This document shows, in pieces, positions 25,187 to 35,140 of a stretch of 64,000 nucleotides of DNA. The notes below the pieces were generated by a model. The model did no database searches. It saw only the letters and a program-made list of their open reading frames with translations, and was not told the origin of the DNA. The position numbers and the translations under genes are program-made. The stretch covers positions 4,781-68,780 of the forward strand of contig DATCHW010000047.1 of the NCBI GenBank assembly GCA_036508135.1. Reading direction: 5' to 3'. The stretch comes from DATCHW01 sp036508135 (lineage in GTDB: Bacteria; Bacteroidota; Ignavibacteria; Tepidaquicellales; Tepidaquicellaceae). How positions within the stretch are numbered: the stretch's first letter is position 1; each line of letters starts with the position of its first letter.

Positions 25187-25651
25187 TTAATTATTTTTAA
25201 TTTCAAGAATACTGTTTATGTTTGCTTTTTGAATTTTGGCTATAATTTTTCTTACTTTGGTCAATGAGTTTGACAATTCCTCTATCTCTTTGTCCGACAA
25301 AGAAAACATCTGTTTTCTAAAGATTTTTTCTATTTCTGTCTTTGTTATAATACCTTTCTTAGTCAATTTAATATTTATTATTCTTCTGTCTTTATTATCG
25401 GGGATTCTTTCGACAAGTTTTTTTGAAATTAGCTTATCTATTAATGCAGTTACGTTAGGCTTTGGCATATAAATTTCTTTACCAATTTCTGACATAGAAA
25501 GACTTCCATGTTTTTCCAAAGCAGTCATTACGTAATAAATAGCAGGGCTAATGTCTGACTTTGATTCTCCCGGCCTAAGCAATGCCTTAAAGAAGTTTAT
25601 TTTAACAGACAATATATTATCTATGATTTTATCTAGTTTTTCCTCATGCAT
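25187..25651 (-). CDS. MarR-family transcriptional regulator
   Basis: The protein has 154 residues. A central winged helix-turn-helix includes GSLSMSEIGKEIYMPKPNVT and the wing RIPDNKDRRIINIKLTKKG, flanked by dimerisation helices. MarR proteins usually repress their own operon and release DNA on binding small phenolic or drug-like ligands. It is the first gene of the efflux operon, with a palindromic site directly upstream (25656-25697), so autoregulation of the pump is likely. Confidence 0.92.
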   Translation of the reverse strand: MHEEKLDKIIDNILSVKINFFKALLRPGESKSDISPAIYYVMTALEKHGSLSMSEIGKEIYMPKPNVTALIDKLISKKLVERIPDNKDRRIINIKLTKKGIITKTEIEKIFRKQMFSLSDKEIEELSNSLTKVRKIIAKIQKANINSILEIKNN

Positions 25652-25655
25652 AATT

Positions 25656-25697
25656 TAATTATTACTTATTATAATAGTTATATTATATAATTATTAC
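25656..25697 (-). promoter_or_regulatory. Candidate MarR operator
   Basis: TATAATA-GTTA-TATTATA (25670-25687) is a perfect 7-bp inverted repeat of the size MarR dimers bind. It is enclosed by a direct repeat TAATTATTAC (25656-25665 and 25688-25697). The block begins 4 bases upstream of the MarR start codon, where binding would block the efflux operon. Confidence 0.55.
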
Positions 25698-25957
25698 AAC
25701 ATATAACTAAAGATATAAGTTGCATGAACCGTGAAAAGGTATAAACAATTTTCGGAAATGGATTTTACTAACTTTATTTAAGCAACTTTAGAAGAAAAGA
25801 ATAAATACTATCTTAGACTTACCATAAAAAAATCCTATAATAGATATATTTTATTGATATATATGATTGAGCAAATAGCAGATGAATGTGTTTGAAAAAA
25901 TAGGATTCCGTATTGATGAAAATCAATAAAAGAAAAATTTTTAAATCGATAAAAATT
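25698..25957. other. AT-rich gap without genes
   Basis: Upstream of the efflux operon and before the next tRNA fragment I find no coding frame, no hairpin with a T run and no repeat worth reporting. It should contain the -35/-10 region of the minus-strand efflux operon near 25700. Confidence 0.5.
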
Positions 25958-26166
25958 CGTTAGCATTTCCGTTAGCACTTTTTCAAAAAATGGGGTAAAA
26001 AAGGGTATTGAAGGGAAAACAAAATCGCTGAAAACCCCTGTGTTTATGCATATTCACACTGTCGAGTGACTCTTTCACGGTGAAGACATCCTGAGAACTT
26101 GGGAAATCCCGTTGGGAGCGCCACTATAACGCCCTGTAATTTATATAAGTTACAGGGCTTTTTTGT
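25958..26166 (+). repeat. tRNA-Glu 3'-half fragment with arm and terminator (copy 4)
   Basis: The left arm (two GTTAGCA motifs, TCGCTGAAAACCCC, ATGCATATTCACACTGTCGAG) joins ACTCTTTCACGGTGAA at 26069. The tRNA half ends CCCGTTGGGAGCGCCA at 26123, with the T loop decayed. The hairpin CCCTGTAA/TTACAGGGC and T run follow (26130-26166). Confidence 0.75.
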
Positions 26167-26417
26167 TTTTATTATTTTCCGTTTAGTTTTAATCAATATA
26201 TTTAAATACTTTATTTTTAGAGCAAAATTAGTAATGAGATTTTATTTTTTCCTTTAGAAATTGATTTTAACTCCAAGATAAATTTATATAGTGTTTATTT
26301 TGGACAGATTTGATTTATAGTAATATATATCATTAAAATTACGACTGTTTAATTCCGTTTTTTATATATAATTTTCTTTAATTAAACTTATTGATAATTT
26401 AATGGGAAGGAATAACT

Positions 26418-28163
26418 ATGAGAAAGTTATTTTCCATTCTGCTCGCAACCTCTTTGATTTTAGCCCTAAGTAATAATTTATTAATATCCCAATCAATATG
26501 GCAAATAGTCGGAAGTGGGACTTATGAGAATTTAAATGGAATAAGTTTTCCAGGTGTTAATACAGGTTACATAGCAGGGAACAATGGGAAATTATTAAAA
26601 ACTACTAACCTTGGATATAATTGGTTTTCAATGACATTTCCTTCCAACGGCGATAATTATTGTGTGTATTTTACTAATACAATTACCGGTTTTGTTGGTA
26701 ATCAAGGCGGATTATATAAAACGGTTAATGGAGGTAACAATTGGAATTTACTTGTATTACCTTCCGCTTATACTATTACTTCAATTCATTTTTCTTCTGC
26801 AAATACAGGTTGGCTTGGGAATTATTACGGCGATATTCTAAAATCTACCGACGCAGGAAATACCTGGGCAACAAAGATTAATATGCCGGGTTACAATTCA
26901 AAAATATTTTTTGTTAATGATTTTACGGGTTGGGGCGTAGATTCTTACGGATATGTTTACAAGACTTCAAATGCAGGTTCTAGCTTTACTTCAAAGCGTA
27001 TTTCTTATGGTGCTCTGTACGAAGTTAATTTCATTACATCAACCATCGGAATGATAGCCGGGGATAGCGGGAGGATTTTCAAGACTGTTAATGGTGGCGT
27101 AACCTGGAATCTATTAAATACAGGAGTGTATAATAATTTCAAAAGCATCTATCTTGTTAATCCAAATATTGCATTTGTTTCCGGTGATGCTGGTATAATA
27201 TTAGAAACATATAATGGTGGTGATTTATGGCAAGAGCAAAATATAAATTCCAATAATCTAAACAAGATAACATTTCCTTCTTCCACTTCTCAGGGCTGGG
27301 TAGTTGGTGATGTAGGAACTCTTGCGAAAAAAGTAGATCAGTCTAATGTATGCATTGGAACCGGGAATATTGTTATGGGGTATCCTTTTTATACATATTA
27401 TGATGATTCAAAAACGGATATGCTATATCTTTCAAGTGAAATTATTGCAGGTGGTGTAAGTTCGACAGGCGCAATTACAAAAATTGGATTCCAGGTGGAT
27501 TCTATAAGTAGTCAGGTAATGCATGGCTTCACAATAAAAATGCAAAATACGGCTCTGCCCTCTTTAACAGGGTTTGTATCAACAAATTGGATAACTGTCT
27601 GGACCGGAGATTATACTGTTCCGGGTACCGGCTGGCAATATCTTACATTGCAAAATCCATTTGTTTATACTCCGGGTAGCAATTTGTTGATAGAAGTATG
27701 TTATAATAATTCTTCGTGGACTGCTAATTCTTTTGTCTTCTCATCTTATCATCCGGGTATGACATATCACGGACATCAGGATTTACCAACCGGGGATGGG
27801 TGTATCGATATTACAACCGGAAATTTAAATGATGCAAGACCAAATATTTGCATGGCGGTTAATGTAGTAACAAATGTACACAATAATAATAATGTTGTTA
27901 AGGATTTTAAATTATTTCAGAACTTTCCGAATCCATTTAATCCGTCTACAAATATAAAATATGACTTGCCGAAGAGTGGATTTGTAAAACTTGTCATATA
28001 TGATGTCCTCGGAAAAGAAATTGCTATTCTTGTGAATGAAAAACAATCTCCCGGAACTTACGAAGCAACATTCAACGCATCGCAGTTTTCAAGTGGAGTT
28101 TATTTTTATAAATTAACAACGGATGGATTTAATGATACGAAGCGTATGATCTTGCTGAAGTGA
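26418..28163 (+). CDS. T9SS-exported Ycf48-like propeller with C-terminal adhesin-like domain
   Basis: The protein has 581 residues. A signal peptide (~1-25) is followed by about seven Ycf48-type repeats (25-310; for example LLKTTNLGYNW, YKTVNGGNNWNLLV, FKTVNGGVTWNLL). A beta-rich module at ~312-490 (TPGSNLLIEVCYNNSSW) recurs in exported T9SS proteins, and the type A sorting domain begins near 495 (FQNFPNPFNPSTNIKYD). The GGAAGGAA upstream of the ATG is a fair ribosome-binding site. It is the lone cargo of its cassette, and its stop codon lies 7 bases before the next tRNA relic. Confidence 0.86.
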   Translation: MRKLFSILLATSLILALSNNLLISQSIWQIVGSGTYENLNGISFPGVNTGYIAGNNGKLLKTTNLGYNWFSMTFPSNGDNYCVYFTNTITGFVGNQGGLYKTVNGGNNWNLLVLPSAYTITSIHFSSANTGWLGNYYGDILKSTDAGNTWATKINMPGYNSKIFFVNDFTGWGVDSYGYVYKTSNAGSSFTSKRISYGALYEVNFITSTIGMIAGDSGRIFKTVNGGVTWNLLNTGVYNNFKSIYLVNPNIAFVSGDAGIILETYNGGDLWQEQNINSNNLNKITFPSSTSQGWVVGDVGTLAKKVDQSNVCIGTGNIVMGYPFYTYYDDSKTDMLYLSSEIIAGGVSSTGAITKIGFQVDSISSQVMHGFTIKMQNTALPSLTGFVSTNWITVWTGDYTVPGTGWQYLTLQNPFVYTPGSNLLIEVCYNNSSWTANSFVFSSYHPGMTYHGHQDLPTGDGCIDITTGNLNDARPNICMAVNVVTNVHNNNNVVKDFKLFQNFPNPFNPSTNIKYDLPKSGFVKLVIYDVLGKEIAILVNEKQSPGTYEATFNASQFSSGVYFYKLTTDGFNDTKRMILLK

Positions 28164-28440
28164 GTTTTATGAAAATATCCCGCGAACTCTGGAAATTCCT
28201 TTGGGAGTGCCAAATTTTAAGCCCTGTAATTTATATAAGTTACAGGGCTTTTTTGTTTTTATTATTTTTCCGGTTAGCAATTTCATTAACACGTTTTTCA
28301 AAAAATGAGGTAAAAGTCCTTGTGGTTTCAGGTCTTGGACGCACCGTGGGTTGACTTACGTCCTTACATGTGTCGGGAGGAAACTTTCCGACAAACCGAA
28401 ACTACGACCCTACACCACGAGTAATAACCTTTTATGGTTC
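28164..28440 (+). repeat. ~270-bp flank repeat, left copy, with tRNA-Glu fragment (copy 5)
   Basis: After the T9SS stop come a strongly decayed tRNA half (28170-28212, ending TTTGGGAGTGCCA), the hairpin GCCCTGTAA/TTACAGGGC with T run (28219-28256), the GTTAGCAATTTCATTAAC arm and a TGTCGG/CCGACA hairpin. The same order and sequence recur at 36313-36600, also after a T9SS tail. The two copies bracket the YncE/RND cassette as direct repeats. On the minus strand the arm encodes FTSFFEKRVNEIANRKNN, probably the very end of the lost integrase. 28441-28696 is AT-rich with no gene. Confidence 0.7.
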
Positions 28441-28696
28441 GGAAGTTCTTTCCGGTATTAATTTGAGAGAAGAGATTGTCAATCTTTCATAGTATTATTT
28501 TGCCGGGAAAAAATCATATCGAGGTATAAATCTTTCAAACCATTTTTGTCTTTATTTATTCTTGCGAATTTATTCCCCTTTTTTTGTATATTAAAGAAAA
28601 TACAATTAGCTTGCTGAAAAAATATCAGACAATAATGTTTGTAATACTTTTCAGAGAAAATAAACGAGTTATCACAATCAATAACTTTTAAAAAAC

Positions 28697-29728
28697 ATGA
28701 AAAAATTAAATGTTATACTAATCTTTTTATTGCTGTTTTGTTTCAACCATTCTTTTGCACAATCAAACTATTTTATTTCCAACAGAATTAATCTTGAAGG
28801 TGATGGCGGTTGGGATTGTCTCCTGATGGACGAATCTTCGGGAAGGTTATTTGTTTCGCATGGATCAATTGTGCAGGTAGTTGATGTAATTCAAGGAAAA
28901 GTGATTGGAACTATTTCAGGTTTAAAAGGAGTGCATGGAATTGAAATAGCGGCAAAGTTTAATAAAGGGTTTATCACGAATGGCAGAGATACCTCAGTCA
29001 CTATTTTTGATTTAAATGATTATTCAGTGCTAACAAAAACAACAGTTACTGGGGCTTCTCCGGACGCATTGATATATGATTCGTTTTCGAAAAAAGTCTT
29101 CGTGTTTAACGGAAGGAGCTCAAATGCGACAGTTATAGATGCAAATAAAAATACAGTAGTCGAAACTATTCCTCTTGACGGCAAACCGGAATTTTGCGTT
29201 AGCGATGGCAAAGGAAAAGTTTTTGTAAATATTGAAGACAAAAACGAAATCAGCGTAATTAATTCTTCCACATTGAAAGTCGAAAAGTCCTGGTCAATTT
29301 TACCGGGGGAAGAACCGAGCGGTCTTGCGATTGACAATACAAATCACCGCCTTTTTACTGTTTGCGGAAATAAATTATTAGTAGTTGTGGATGCTGAAAA
29401 CGGAAATATAATTACAACTTTACCTATCGGCGATGGTGTTGATGGAGTAGCTTTTGACCCCGTTTTAAATCGCATATATAGTTCTAACGGTGAAGGTACC
29501 GTGACAATTATTCAGGAAGAAAATGCAAATTCCTATAAAATTATTGAAACAGCTACGACTCAAAAGGGAGCCCGTACTATTGCCATTGATATAAAAACGC
29601 ATCATATTTACCTGCCTTGTGCTGAATATGGCGAGACACCTGAAAAGACAAATGATAATCCGAATCCCCGTCCACCTATCAAGCCGGGTACATTTATGAT
29701 TATTGATCTTAGCTCAAGGGAGTTTTGA
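28697..29728 (+). CDS. YncE-like exported beta-propeller protein
   Basis: The protein has 343 residues with a clear signal peptide (1-21, ending SFAQ). About seven repeats of ~40-45 residues of the YVTN/YncE class follow (for example GTISGLKGVHGIEIA, DGKPEFCVSDGKGKVFVNI, GVDGVAFDPVLNRIYSSNGEG). There is no T9SS sorting domain, so it is probably periplasmic. Genes of this type are often close to metal-handling systems, and the convergent RND pump 50 bp away suggests a shared envelope role, but this is inference. Confidence 0.85.
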   Translation: MKKLNVILIFLLLFCFNHSFAQSNYFISNRINLEGDGGWDCLLMDESSGRLFVSHGSIVQVVDVIQGKVIGTISGLKGVHGIEIAAKFNKGFITNGRDTSVTIFDLNDYSVLTKTTVTGASPDALIYDSFSKKVFVFNGRSSNATVIDANKNTVVETIPLDGKPEFCVSDGKGKVFVNIEDKNEISVINSSTLKVEKSWSILPGEEPSGLAIDNTNHRLFTVCGNKLLVVVDAENGNIITTLPIGDGVDGVAFDPVLNRIYSSNGEGTVTIIQEENANSYKIIETATTQKGARTIAIDIKTHHIYLPCAEYGETPEKTNDNPNPRPPIKPGTFMIIDLSSREF

Positions 29729-29778
29729 TAAAAAAAAAGTTCTTAATTGTTTTAAAAGTTAATATTGTAAACAATTTT

Positions 29779-32700
29779 TCATTCTAAATTTCTATAAGAA
29801 AATTTCAACAGGACGGGGAAAACAAAAACCAGTATCGGTAAGCCTATAATAAACCCCCCGGTCACAGCGATTGCTAAAGGTTGATGGAGTTGAGCACCGG
29901 AACCCAAGGCTAAAGCAAGAGGCATGAGAGCTATAATAGCACCTAAAGCGGTCATTAAATTCGGTCTCAATCTAATTGAAATTGCTTTTAGTACTGCATC
30001 ATTGACACTATATGTATTTAATAACATTTTAAACTGATGAAAAGTAAATGTTGCATTCTCGGCAATTATTCCCACAATCATTATTACACCCGTATAGCTT
30101 CCTACATTCAATGGAATATCCGTAATGAATAATGCCAAAAAACTTCCCGATAATCCGAGCATGGAAATAAAAAGTATAATAATGCTACCTTTCAAATCTC
30201 TAAAAAGAATTAAGAGTACCGATAAAACAAGAAGACCTGCAGTGGCTAAAATAATTAATAATTCCTTAAAAGATTGTTGTTGTTCTGCATATGCACCACC
30301 GTAAGATATGGCGAAACCCTGCGGAAGAAAAATTTTCGAATTAATTTTATTTTTAATATCGGTTACAACACTTCCTAAATCCCTTTTATTCAGCCTTCCC
30401 GTGACCTTTGCTAAGGTTTTTAAATTTTCCCTGTCTATTTCTGCTACTCCGGTTTTAATGTTAACTTTCACTAAATCTCTTAATTGCATTGTTGTTCCAT
30501 CAGGAAGATATATATATGAATTTGCAATTTCATTCATATCTTTATTTTTCAGTTTCGTAGAAAATAGTCTTATATCAGTCAGCTGCTCTTTTTCTAAAAT
30601 GTTACCGATAACATTTCCTACTATCAGATTTTGTAATTGAAACTGAATATCCTCCGGATTCAGATTAAATCGCGATATCATATTTTGATCCGGATTATAT
30701 TCTATAGTTGGACCTGCAATGGTAATACCATTAAATACATCTGCTGTACCTTCTACATTACCTATTGCTTCTGCAACTTGTTCTGAATATTTTTTAAGTA
30801 AATCGGTATTATCTCCGAATATTTTTATTTCAATCGGTTGAACCGAACTCATTAAATCTCCAAGCATATCGTTTATTACCTGTCCGAAATCCACGACCAA
30901 AGGCAGCTGCACACCTTCAATATTTTTTCTTATTTCATCGATTACTTCATCGGTAGTTTTAGTTCTGTCTTTTTTAAGTTGAATTAAGTAATCTCCGCTA
31001 TTTGGTTCAGTGATAAAAAACCCCAATTGAGAACCTATCCTTCTTGAATAGTGGTCAACTTCCGGAGTCGAGGCAACAATCTTGTCAACTTTATTCAATA
31101 TCTCATTTGTTTCATCGAGAGACGTTCCGGGCGGACTTGAATAGTCCAGAACAATTGTTCCTTCATCCATTTCCGGCAAAAAACCCGAACTCAAACGCGG
31201 TATAATTATTAATGATAATAATATTAATGCAACCACGAAAATTATAGAATATACCGGATTCGATAAAAAATATTTTAAAAATTTATTATCTTTTACAACA
31301 TGAGGTGCCCGGGTTTTTGAATCACGATGATTATGGAAAAGAAGATATATAACAGGTAAAGCAACCCATGTAATGAAGAATGAACTAACAAGAGTAATTA
31401 TCATTGTATATGCAAGCACTTTAAAATAAGCACCGGCAACTCCGCTCATAAATGAAAAAGGTAAGAATATTACAATCGTACTCATTGATGAGCCGATCAT
31501 TGCGGGTAATAAGTACTGAATAGATTTTTTTACTATTACAGATGGTTTTTCATCAGGTACTTCTTCTCTAATCCGGTGAATCTGCTCTAAAACAACTATT
31601 GCATCATCGATTATTAATCCTACCGAAGCGGCTATCGCTCCAAATGTCATAAGATTAAAAGTATAATCAAATATATAAAGGAGAATCATAGTCAGCCCTA
31701 TAGTCGCCGGAATTGTAAATAACACTGTTATGCTTGCTTTAAAAGATCTTAGAAAAACAAACGTGACAACCAGGGCAAACAACAATCCAATCCATAAAGC
31801 ATCGCTCACGCTTCTAATACTCTCATTAACAAAATCTGCCTGATCATAATATAATTTTAATGATACACCTTTGGGCAGCAATTTCTCGAGTTCTTTTGTT
31901 TTTTCTCTAATGCTTTCAGAAACTAAAATGAGATTTGTATTTGGTTGTTTGATTACATTCACCAAAACACCTTCGTGTCCGTCAACATTTATATTAACAT
32001 ATTCGATTTTTTCATTCACACTTATATCAGCAATATCTTTTAAAGTGACTGCTCTTTTACCGTCATTTTGCACGACGATTTTTTCTATATCACTTTTATC
32101 ATATACCTGTGCATCAGTTAAGGATAAATACAATCTTCGATAATCTGTTATCAGACCATTAGAATTTATGAAGTTAGTTTTTGCAAATGCATCTCTCACA
32201 ACCGCAGGAGTAATTCTTAAAGCTAACATATTATCCGGTTTCAGTTCGACCCAATATTCCTTTTCTTTGCCGCCCTGTATTTGAATTTTTGAAATACCCT
32301 CGATTTGCTCCAGGAATGGTTTTACGGTGTACTTAGCCAGCATCTTCAATTCTATGAGATCCATATTCTTGCTTTCAAGTATAAATCCCATAACAGGAAG
32401 TACGGAAGGATTCATCTGCTCGATAGTTATCGTGGTAGTTGAGGGAAGTTCATTCCTGATTTGACTGATTCTCGATTCAAGCTGCTGCTGGGATATATTG
32501 ATATCGGCTTTCCAGTCAAGGAATGCGGATATCTCGCACGAACCCCTGCTTGTTATGCTTTTTACTGTTTTTAAATCAGGAATTTGTTTGATTGCTTCTT
32601 CGAGAGGTTTAGTAACAGTGACCATCATTTTATCAACAGGTTGTTCACCGTTTTCAGCAATTATTTTTATTTTCGGAAATGTTATTTCAGGAAAGAGAGA

Positions 32701-32823
32701 AATATTAATCTTTGAATAGAAAAAAAATCCTATTCCAAAAATTAATATTATCAAATAAATTACCGGTGTTTTAAACTTTAAAAAGAAAGATTCTCTCAGC
32801 TGGTCATTTTTCATCAGATTCAA
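29779..32823 (-). CDS. RND-family efflux permease
   Basis: The protein has 1014 residues with the standard two-fold RND layout: a membrane segment at ~16-34, a large periplasmic loop, six membrane segments (~340-540), a second loop and six more (~850-1010). The proton-relay helix reads GAIAASVGLIIDDAIVVLEQ with two adjacent Asp, the pattern of HAE-type pumps and not the metal-exporting HME pattern. It exports substrates by proton antiport with the adaptor and TolC protein encoded upstream. Its start overlaps the adaptor gene by 20 bases. The substrate is not determinable. Confidence 0.92.
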   Translation of the reverse strand: MNLMKNDQLRESFFLKFKTPVIYLIILIFGIGFFFYSKINISLFPEITFPKIKIIAENGEQPVDKMMVTVTKPLEEAIKQIPDLKTVKSITSRGSCEISAFLDWKADINISQQQLESRISQIRNELPSTTTITIEQMNPSVLPVMGFILESKNMDLIELKMLAKYTVKPFLEQIEGISKIQIQGGKEKEYWVELKPDNMLALRITPAVVRDAFAKTNFINSNGLITDYRRLYLSLTDAQVYDKSDIEKIVVQNDGKRAVTLKDIADISVNEKIEYVNINVDGHEGVLVNVIKQPNTNLILVSESIREKTKELEKLLPKGVSLKLYYDQADFVNESIRSVSDALWIGLLFALVVTFVFLRSFKASITVLFTIPATIGLTMILLYIFDYTFNLMTFGAIAASVGLIIDDAIVVLEQIHRIREEVPDEKPSVIVKKSIQYLLPAMIGSSMSTIVIFLPFSFMSGVAGAYFKVLAYTMIITLVSSFFITWVALPVIYLLFHNHRDSKTRAPHVVKDNKFLKYFLSNPVYSIIFVVALILLSLIIIPRLSSGFLPEMDEGTIVLDYSSPPGTSLDETNEILNKVDKIVASTPEVDHYSRRIGSQLGFFITEPNSGDYLIQLKKDRTKTTDEVIDEIRKNIEGVQLPLVVDFGQVINDMLGDLMSSVQPIEIKIFGDNTDLLKKYSEQVAEAIGNVEGTADVFNGITIAGPTIEYNPDQNMISRFNLNPEDIQFQLQNLIVGNVIGNILEKEQLTDIRLFSTKLKNKDMNEIANSYIYLPDGTTMQLRDLVKVNIKTGVAEIDRENLKTLAKVTGRLNKRDLGSVVTDIKNKINSKIFLPQGFAISYGGAYAEQQQSFKELLIILATAGLLVLSVLLILFRDLKGSIIILFISMLGLSGSFLALFITDIPLNVGSYTGVIMIVGIIAENATFTFHQFKMLLNTYSVNDAVLKAISIRLRPNLMTALGAIIALMPLALALGSGAQLHQPLAIAVTGGFIIGLPILVFVFPVLLKFSYRNLE

Positions 32824-33763
32824 CCGTAATGTTTACTAAAGCAGTGTCGGGTAATCCGTAATTTCCCGTTGTAATAATCCTATCTTCGAGGGAGAACTGC
32901 GGTTCTTTGATTTCTACAATATTCTGATTAGCTATTCCGATTTTAATAGGAACTTTTACAGCAGTAGAATCATTGATTAACTTCATTACCCAATATTCAT
33001 TTAAGGTCTCATTTGATAATACGGCATTTTTTGGTAATACCTGAGAATCAAATCCCTTTTGTTTTACAATATAAGCTTTCACATTTACGCCTTCAGGGAT
33101 TTTTATTCCTGCCGAAGGTCTTAAAAAATATACTTCCGTCTGACTGTTAAGTTCAGTTTTTGCCAGCATGTTTTTGATAAAACCATTTATAATTTCTCCA
33201 TCAGGCATCATTAAAGTGCATTTCATTCCGGAACTTATATCGGAATTATATTGAAGCGGGACGTATAATTTAAAAAGCAGACTCGACATATCTATTATTG
33301 TACAAAGCGCTGAACCTTCCTGAACATATTGCCCTTGAAGCGTGGTCAGGTCTGAAATCTGCCCAGAAGATGGTGCTGATATTTCTATCTTGCCGGTTCT
33401 TTTCCCGATATATAATGAGTCTAAAATATCTTTTGAAGATTTTAATGCATTATATTCTTTGGTCAAAACTTCGAAGGCTTTAAAGTTCTTGGAAACATTT
33501 AATCCGTTTGTAACATTGACTTCAGATAAATATCCGGAAATAGGCGCTATAATAATAGTCTTATTATTATAAAATGAACTTGCTGTAAGAAAAATTGTAT
33601 CATTCAGATTTTCTCTGTTTATCGAAGTAACTACAACGTTTGCTTTGGGTGTATCCGCAGTAACCTCTGCATCTTTTTTATTTGCACATCCATTAATCAA
33701 TAACAACAATAATAATATATGTGAAAAAACAAATTTATATTTAATTAATATACCTGAGTCCAT
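32804..33763 (-). CDS. RND periplasmic adaptor lipoprotein
   Basis: The protein has 319 residues. The N terminus has a lipoprotein signal with lipobox LINGC (Cys ~26), so it is anchored by lipid in the periplasm. The barrel-sandwich halves (IIIAPISGYLSEVNVTNGLN and ISAPSSGQISDLTTLQGQYV) sit next to each other with only a short linker, so the usual alpha-hairpin is reduced. This resembles adaptors such as those with minimal hairpins. It lies between TolC and RND genes with 1-bp and overlapping junctions. Confidence 0.88.
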   Translation of the reverse strand: MDSGILIKYKFVFSHILLLLLLINGCANKKDAEVTADTPKANVVVTSINRENLNDTIFLTASSFYNNKTIIIAPISGYLSEVNVTNGLNVSKNFKAFEVLTKEYNALKSSKDILDSLYIGKRTGKIEISAPSSGQISDLTTLQGQYVQEGSALCTIIDMSSLLFKLYVPLQYNSDISSGMKCTLMMPDGEIINGFIKNMLAKTELNSQTEVYFLRPSAGIKIPEGVNVKAYIVKQKGFDSQVLPKNAVLSNETLNEYWVMKLINDSTAVKVPIKIGIANQNIVEIKEPQFSLEDRIITTGNYGLPDTALVNITVESDEK

Positions 33764-33764
33764 T

Positions 33765-35066
33765 TTACCAATTCCAATAGTTATATTCGTTAATAATAAT
33801 GAGTTGTTGATTTTTATTGATAATAATTTCGTTTTTAAAACTAATATAATTTTTTAATATATTAATATATTCCAGCAAAGAAACCTCTCCAGATACAAAC
33901 AGGTTTCGGTATAATTCGAGTAAAGACTGATAATTCTCAAGTTGTTTTTCCTGCTGGCTTAGAAGCTTTTCCTGACCGCTCAATTCTTTTAGGATATTCT
34001 TTTTCCTTATTTCATTTTGATAAACAAAGTAGTTTTTTTGATAAGAGATGTTTTGTCCTCTGATATCTATTAAATAATTGTTCAATTCTTTTTGATTACC
34101 GTCATATATACTAAAAGTCATATTTATTCCGGTACTCATTCCTACCTTTTTCCATATTTCCGTATAGTTTACGGCATTCAGTCCTCCGTTAATAAAAAAA
34201 CTTAATTGCGGTTTGTAATTGGATTCATTTATATCTTTTTCCGTAATTAGTTTTAAGCTATCCAGCAAAAACGATTCCAGAAAATACGATTTTAAACTTT
34301 TATCGGCAGCCAGTTTTATATCCGGTTTATCCAGTTCGACGGTAGAGGTGTCACGTATTCCTGCGATAAGATTCAAATCCATTAAATCTTTTTCAAATAC
34401 CATCTCTAACTGATTCTTGTTTATAACCTGGGTTTGATATTCAACATCTAACAATTTTAAATCCGAGAATTTTCCGATTCCACGTTCAATCATTGCATTT
34501 ATTATTTCCCGCTGTAAATCCAGTATTCTTAATGTTTCATCCGCAGTAGATATTTGTTCATAATCCTGATATGCTTTTATATACAGGTCGGTAACATTCT
34601 TGAAAATTTCGTGTTCTGTCGTAATAATATTGTTTTTATAAGTGTTTTGTTCATTCAGAGCTTCTTGAAGTTTAGTTCTGGAAGTAAAGCCATTAAGCAA
34701 AGGCAGTTCCAGGTTCACAAGTGCTGAATATAAACCTCCATTCGTGACGGCACTGTCGTATCCGAATTCACCGAAACTCGGAGCAAATAAATAATTCACA
34801 GTACTGTAAATTTTAGGTTTATTCAAACTTGAGTTTATAAGTTCTTTTCGAATATCAAATGTCGTAATCAATTTTCTATTCTCATTAATGACCTGGTTTG
34901 TTATTATCGCATTATCAATATAATAATTTAAATTTTTTGGTTGAGAATATATATCAATCTTTGAAAGCAATATTAAAAATAAAACAAAGTAAATTATCCG
35001 GATAAATCGGAAATGAAAAAAACAAATTATTATCTTTAGGAAAAGAATGTTTATAAACGAAATCAT
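33765..35066 (-). CDS. TolC-family outer-membrane channel
   Basis: The protein has 433 residues. It starts with an unusually long hydrophobic N terminus (two hydrophobic runs within the first 40 residues, ending DIYSQ), so the true start may be a later codon. The OEP repeats follow, with long amphipathic helices near 100-240 and 320-430. It is the first gene of the tolC-adaptor-RND operon. It is only distantly similar to the TolC protein at 21172, so the two pumps were acquired independently. Confidence 0.85.
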   Translation of the reverse strand: MISFINILFLKIIICFFHFRFIRIIYFVLFLILLSKIDIYSQPKNLNYYIDNAIITNQVINENRKLITTFDIRKELINSSLNKPKIYSTVNYLFAPSFGEFGYDSAVTNGGLYSALVNLELPLLNGFTSRTKLQEALNEQNTYKNNIITTEHEIFKNVTDLYIKAYQDYEQISTADETLRILDLQREIINAMIERGIGKFSDLKLLDVEYQTQVINKNQLEMVFEKDLMDLNLIAGIRDTSTVELDKPDIKLAADKSLKSYFLESFLLDSLKLITEKDINESNYKPQLSFFINGGLNAVNYTEIWKKVGMSTGINMTFSIYDGNQKELNNYLIDIRGQNISYQKNYFVYQNEIRKKNILKELSGQEKLLSQQEKQLENYQSLLELYRNLFVSGEVSLLEYINILKNYISFKNEIIINKNQQLIIINEYNYWNW

Positions 35067-35096
35067 AAATTAATGATTTATATTGTATTATCAATA

Positions 35097-35120
35097 AAGG
35101 GGCTTATAAAAAAGCCCCTT
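35097..35120 (-). terminator. Terminator between PepSY-like and tolC genes
   Basis: AAGGGGCTT and AAGCCCCTT form a perfect 9-bp stem around a 6-base loop. On the minus strand the loop and right arm are T-rich. It probably separates the PepSY-like gene from the RND operon, allowing independent control. Confidence 0.65.
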
Positions 35121-35140
35121 AAATATTCGAAATATTTTTA

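Noticed and set aside
28160..28354. 64-codon ORF overlapping the stop of the 26418 gene
   Set aside because: It covers the tRNA relic and terminator and has no counterpart in the homologous right flank.
29779..35066. Heavy-metal (Cus/Czc-type) assignment of the RND operon
   Set aside because: The relay helix has adjacent Asp residues as in HAE pumps, and the adaptor lacks an evident metal-binding His/Met segment, so the substrate was left open.
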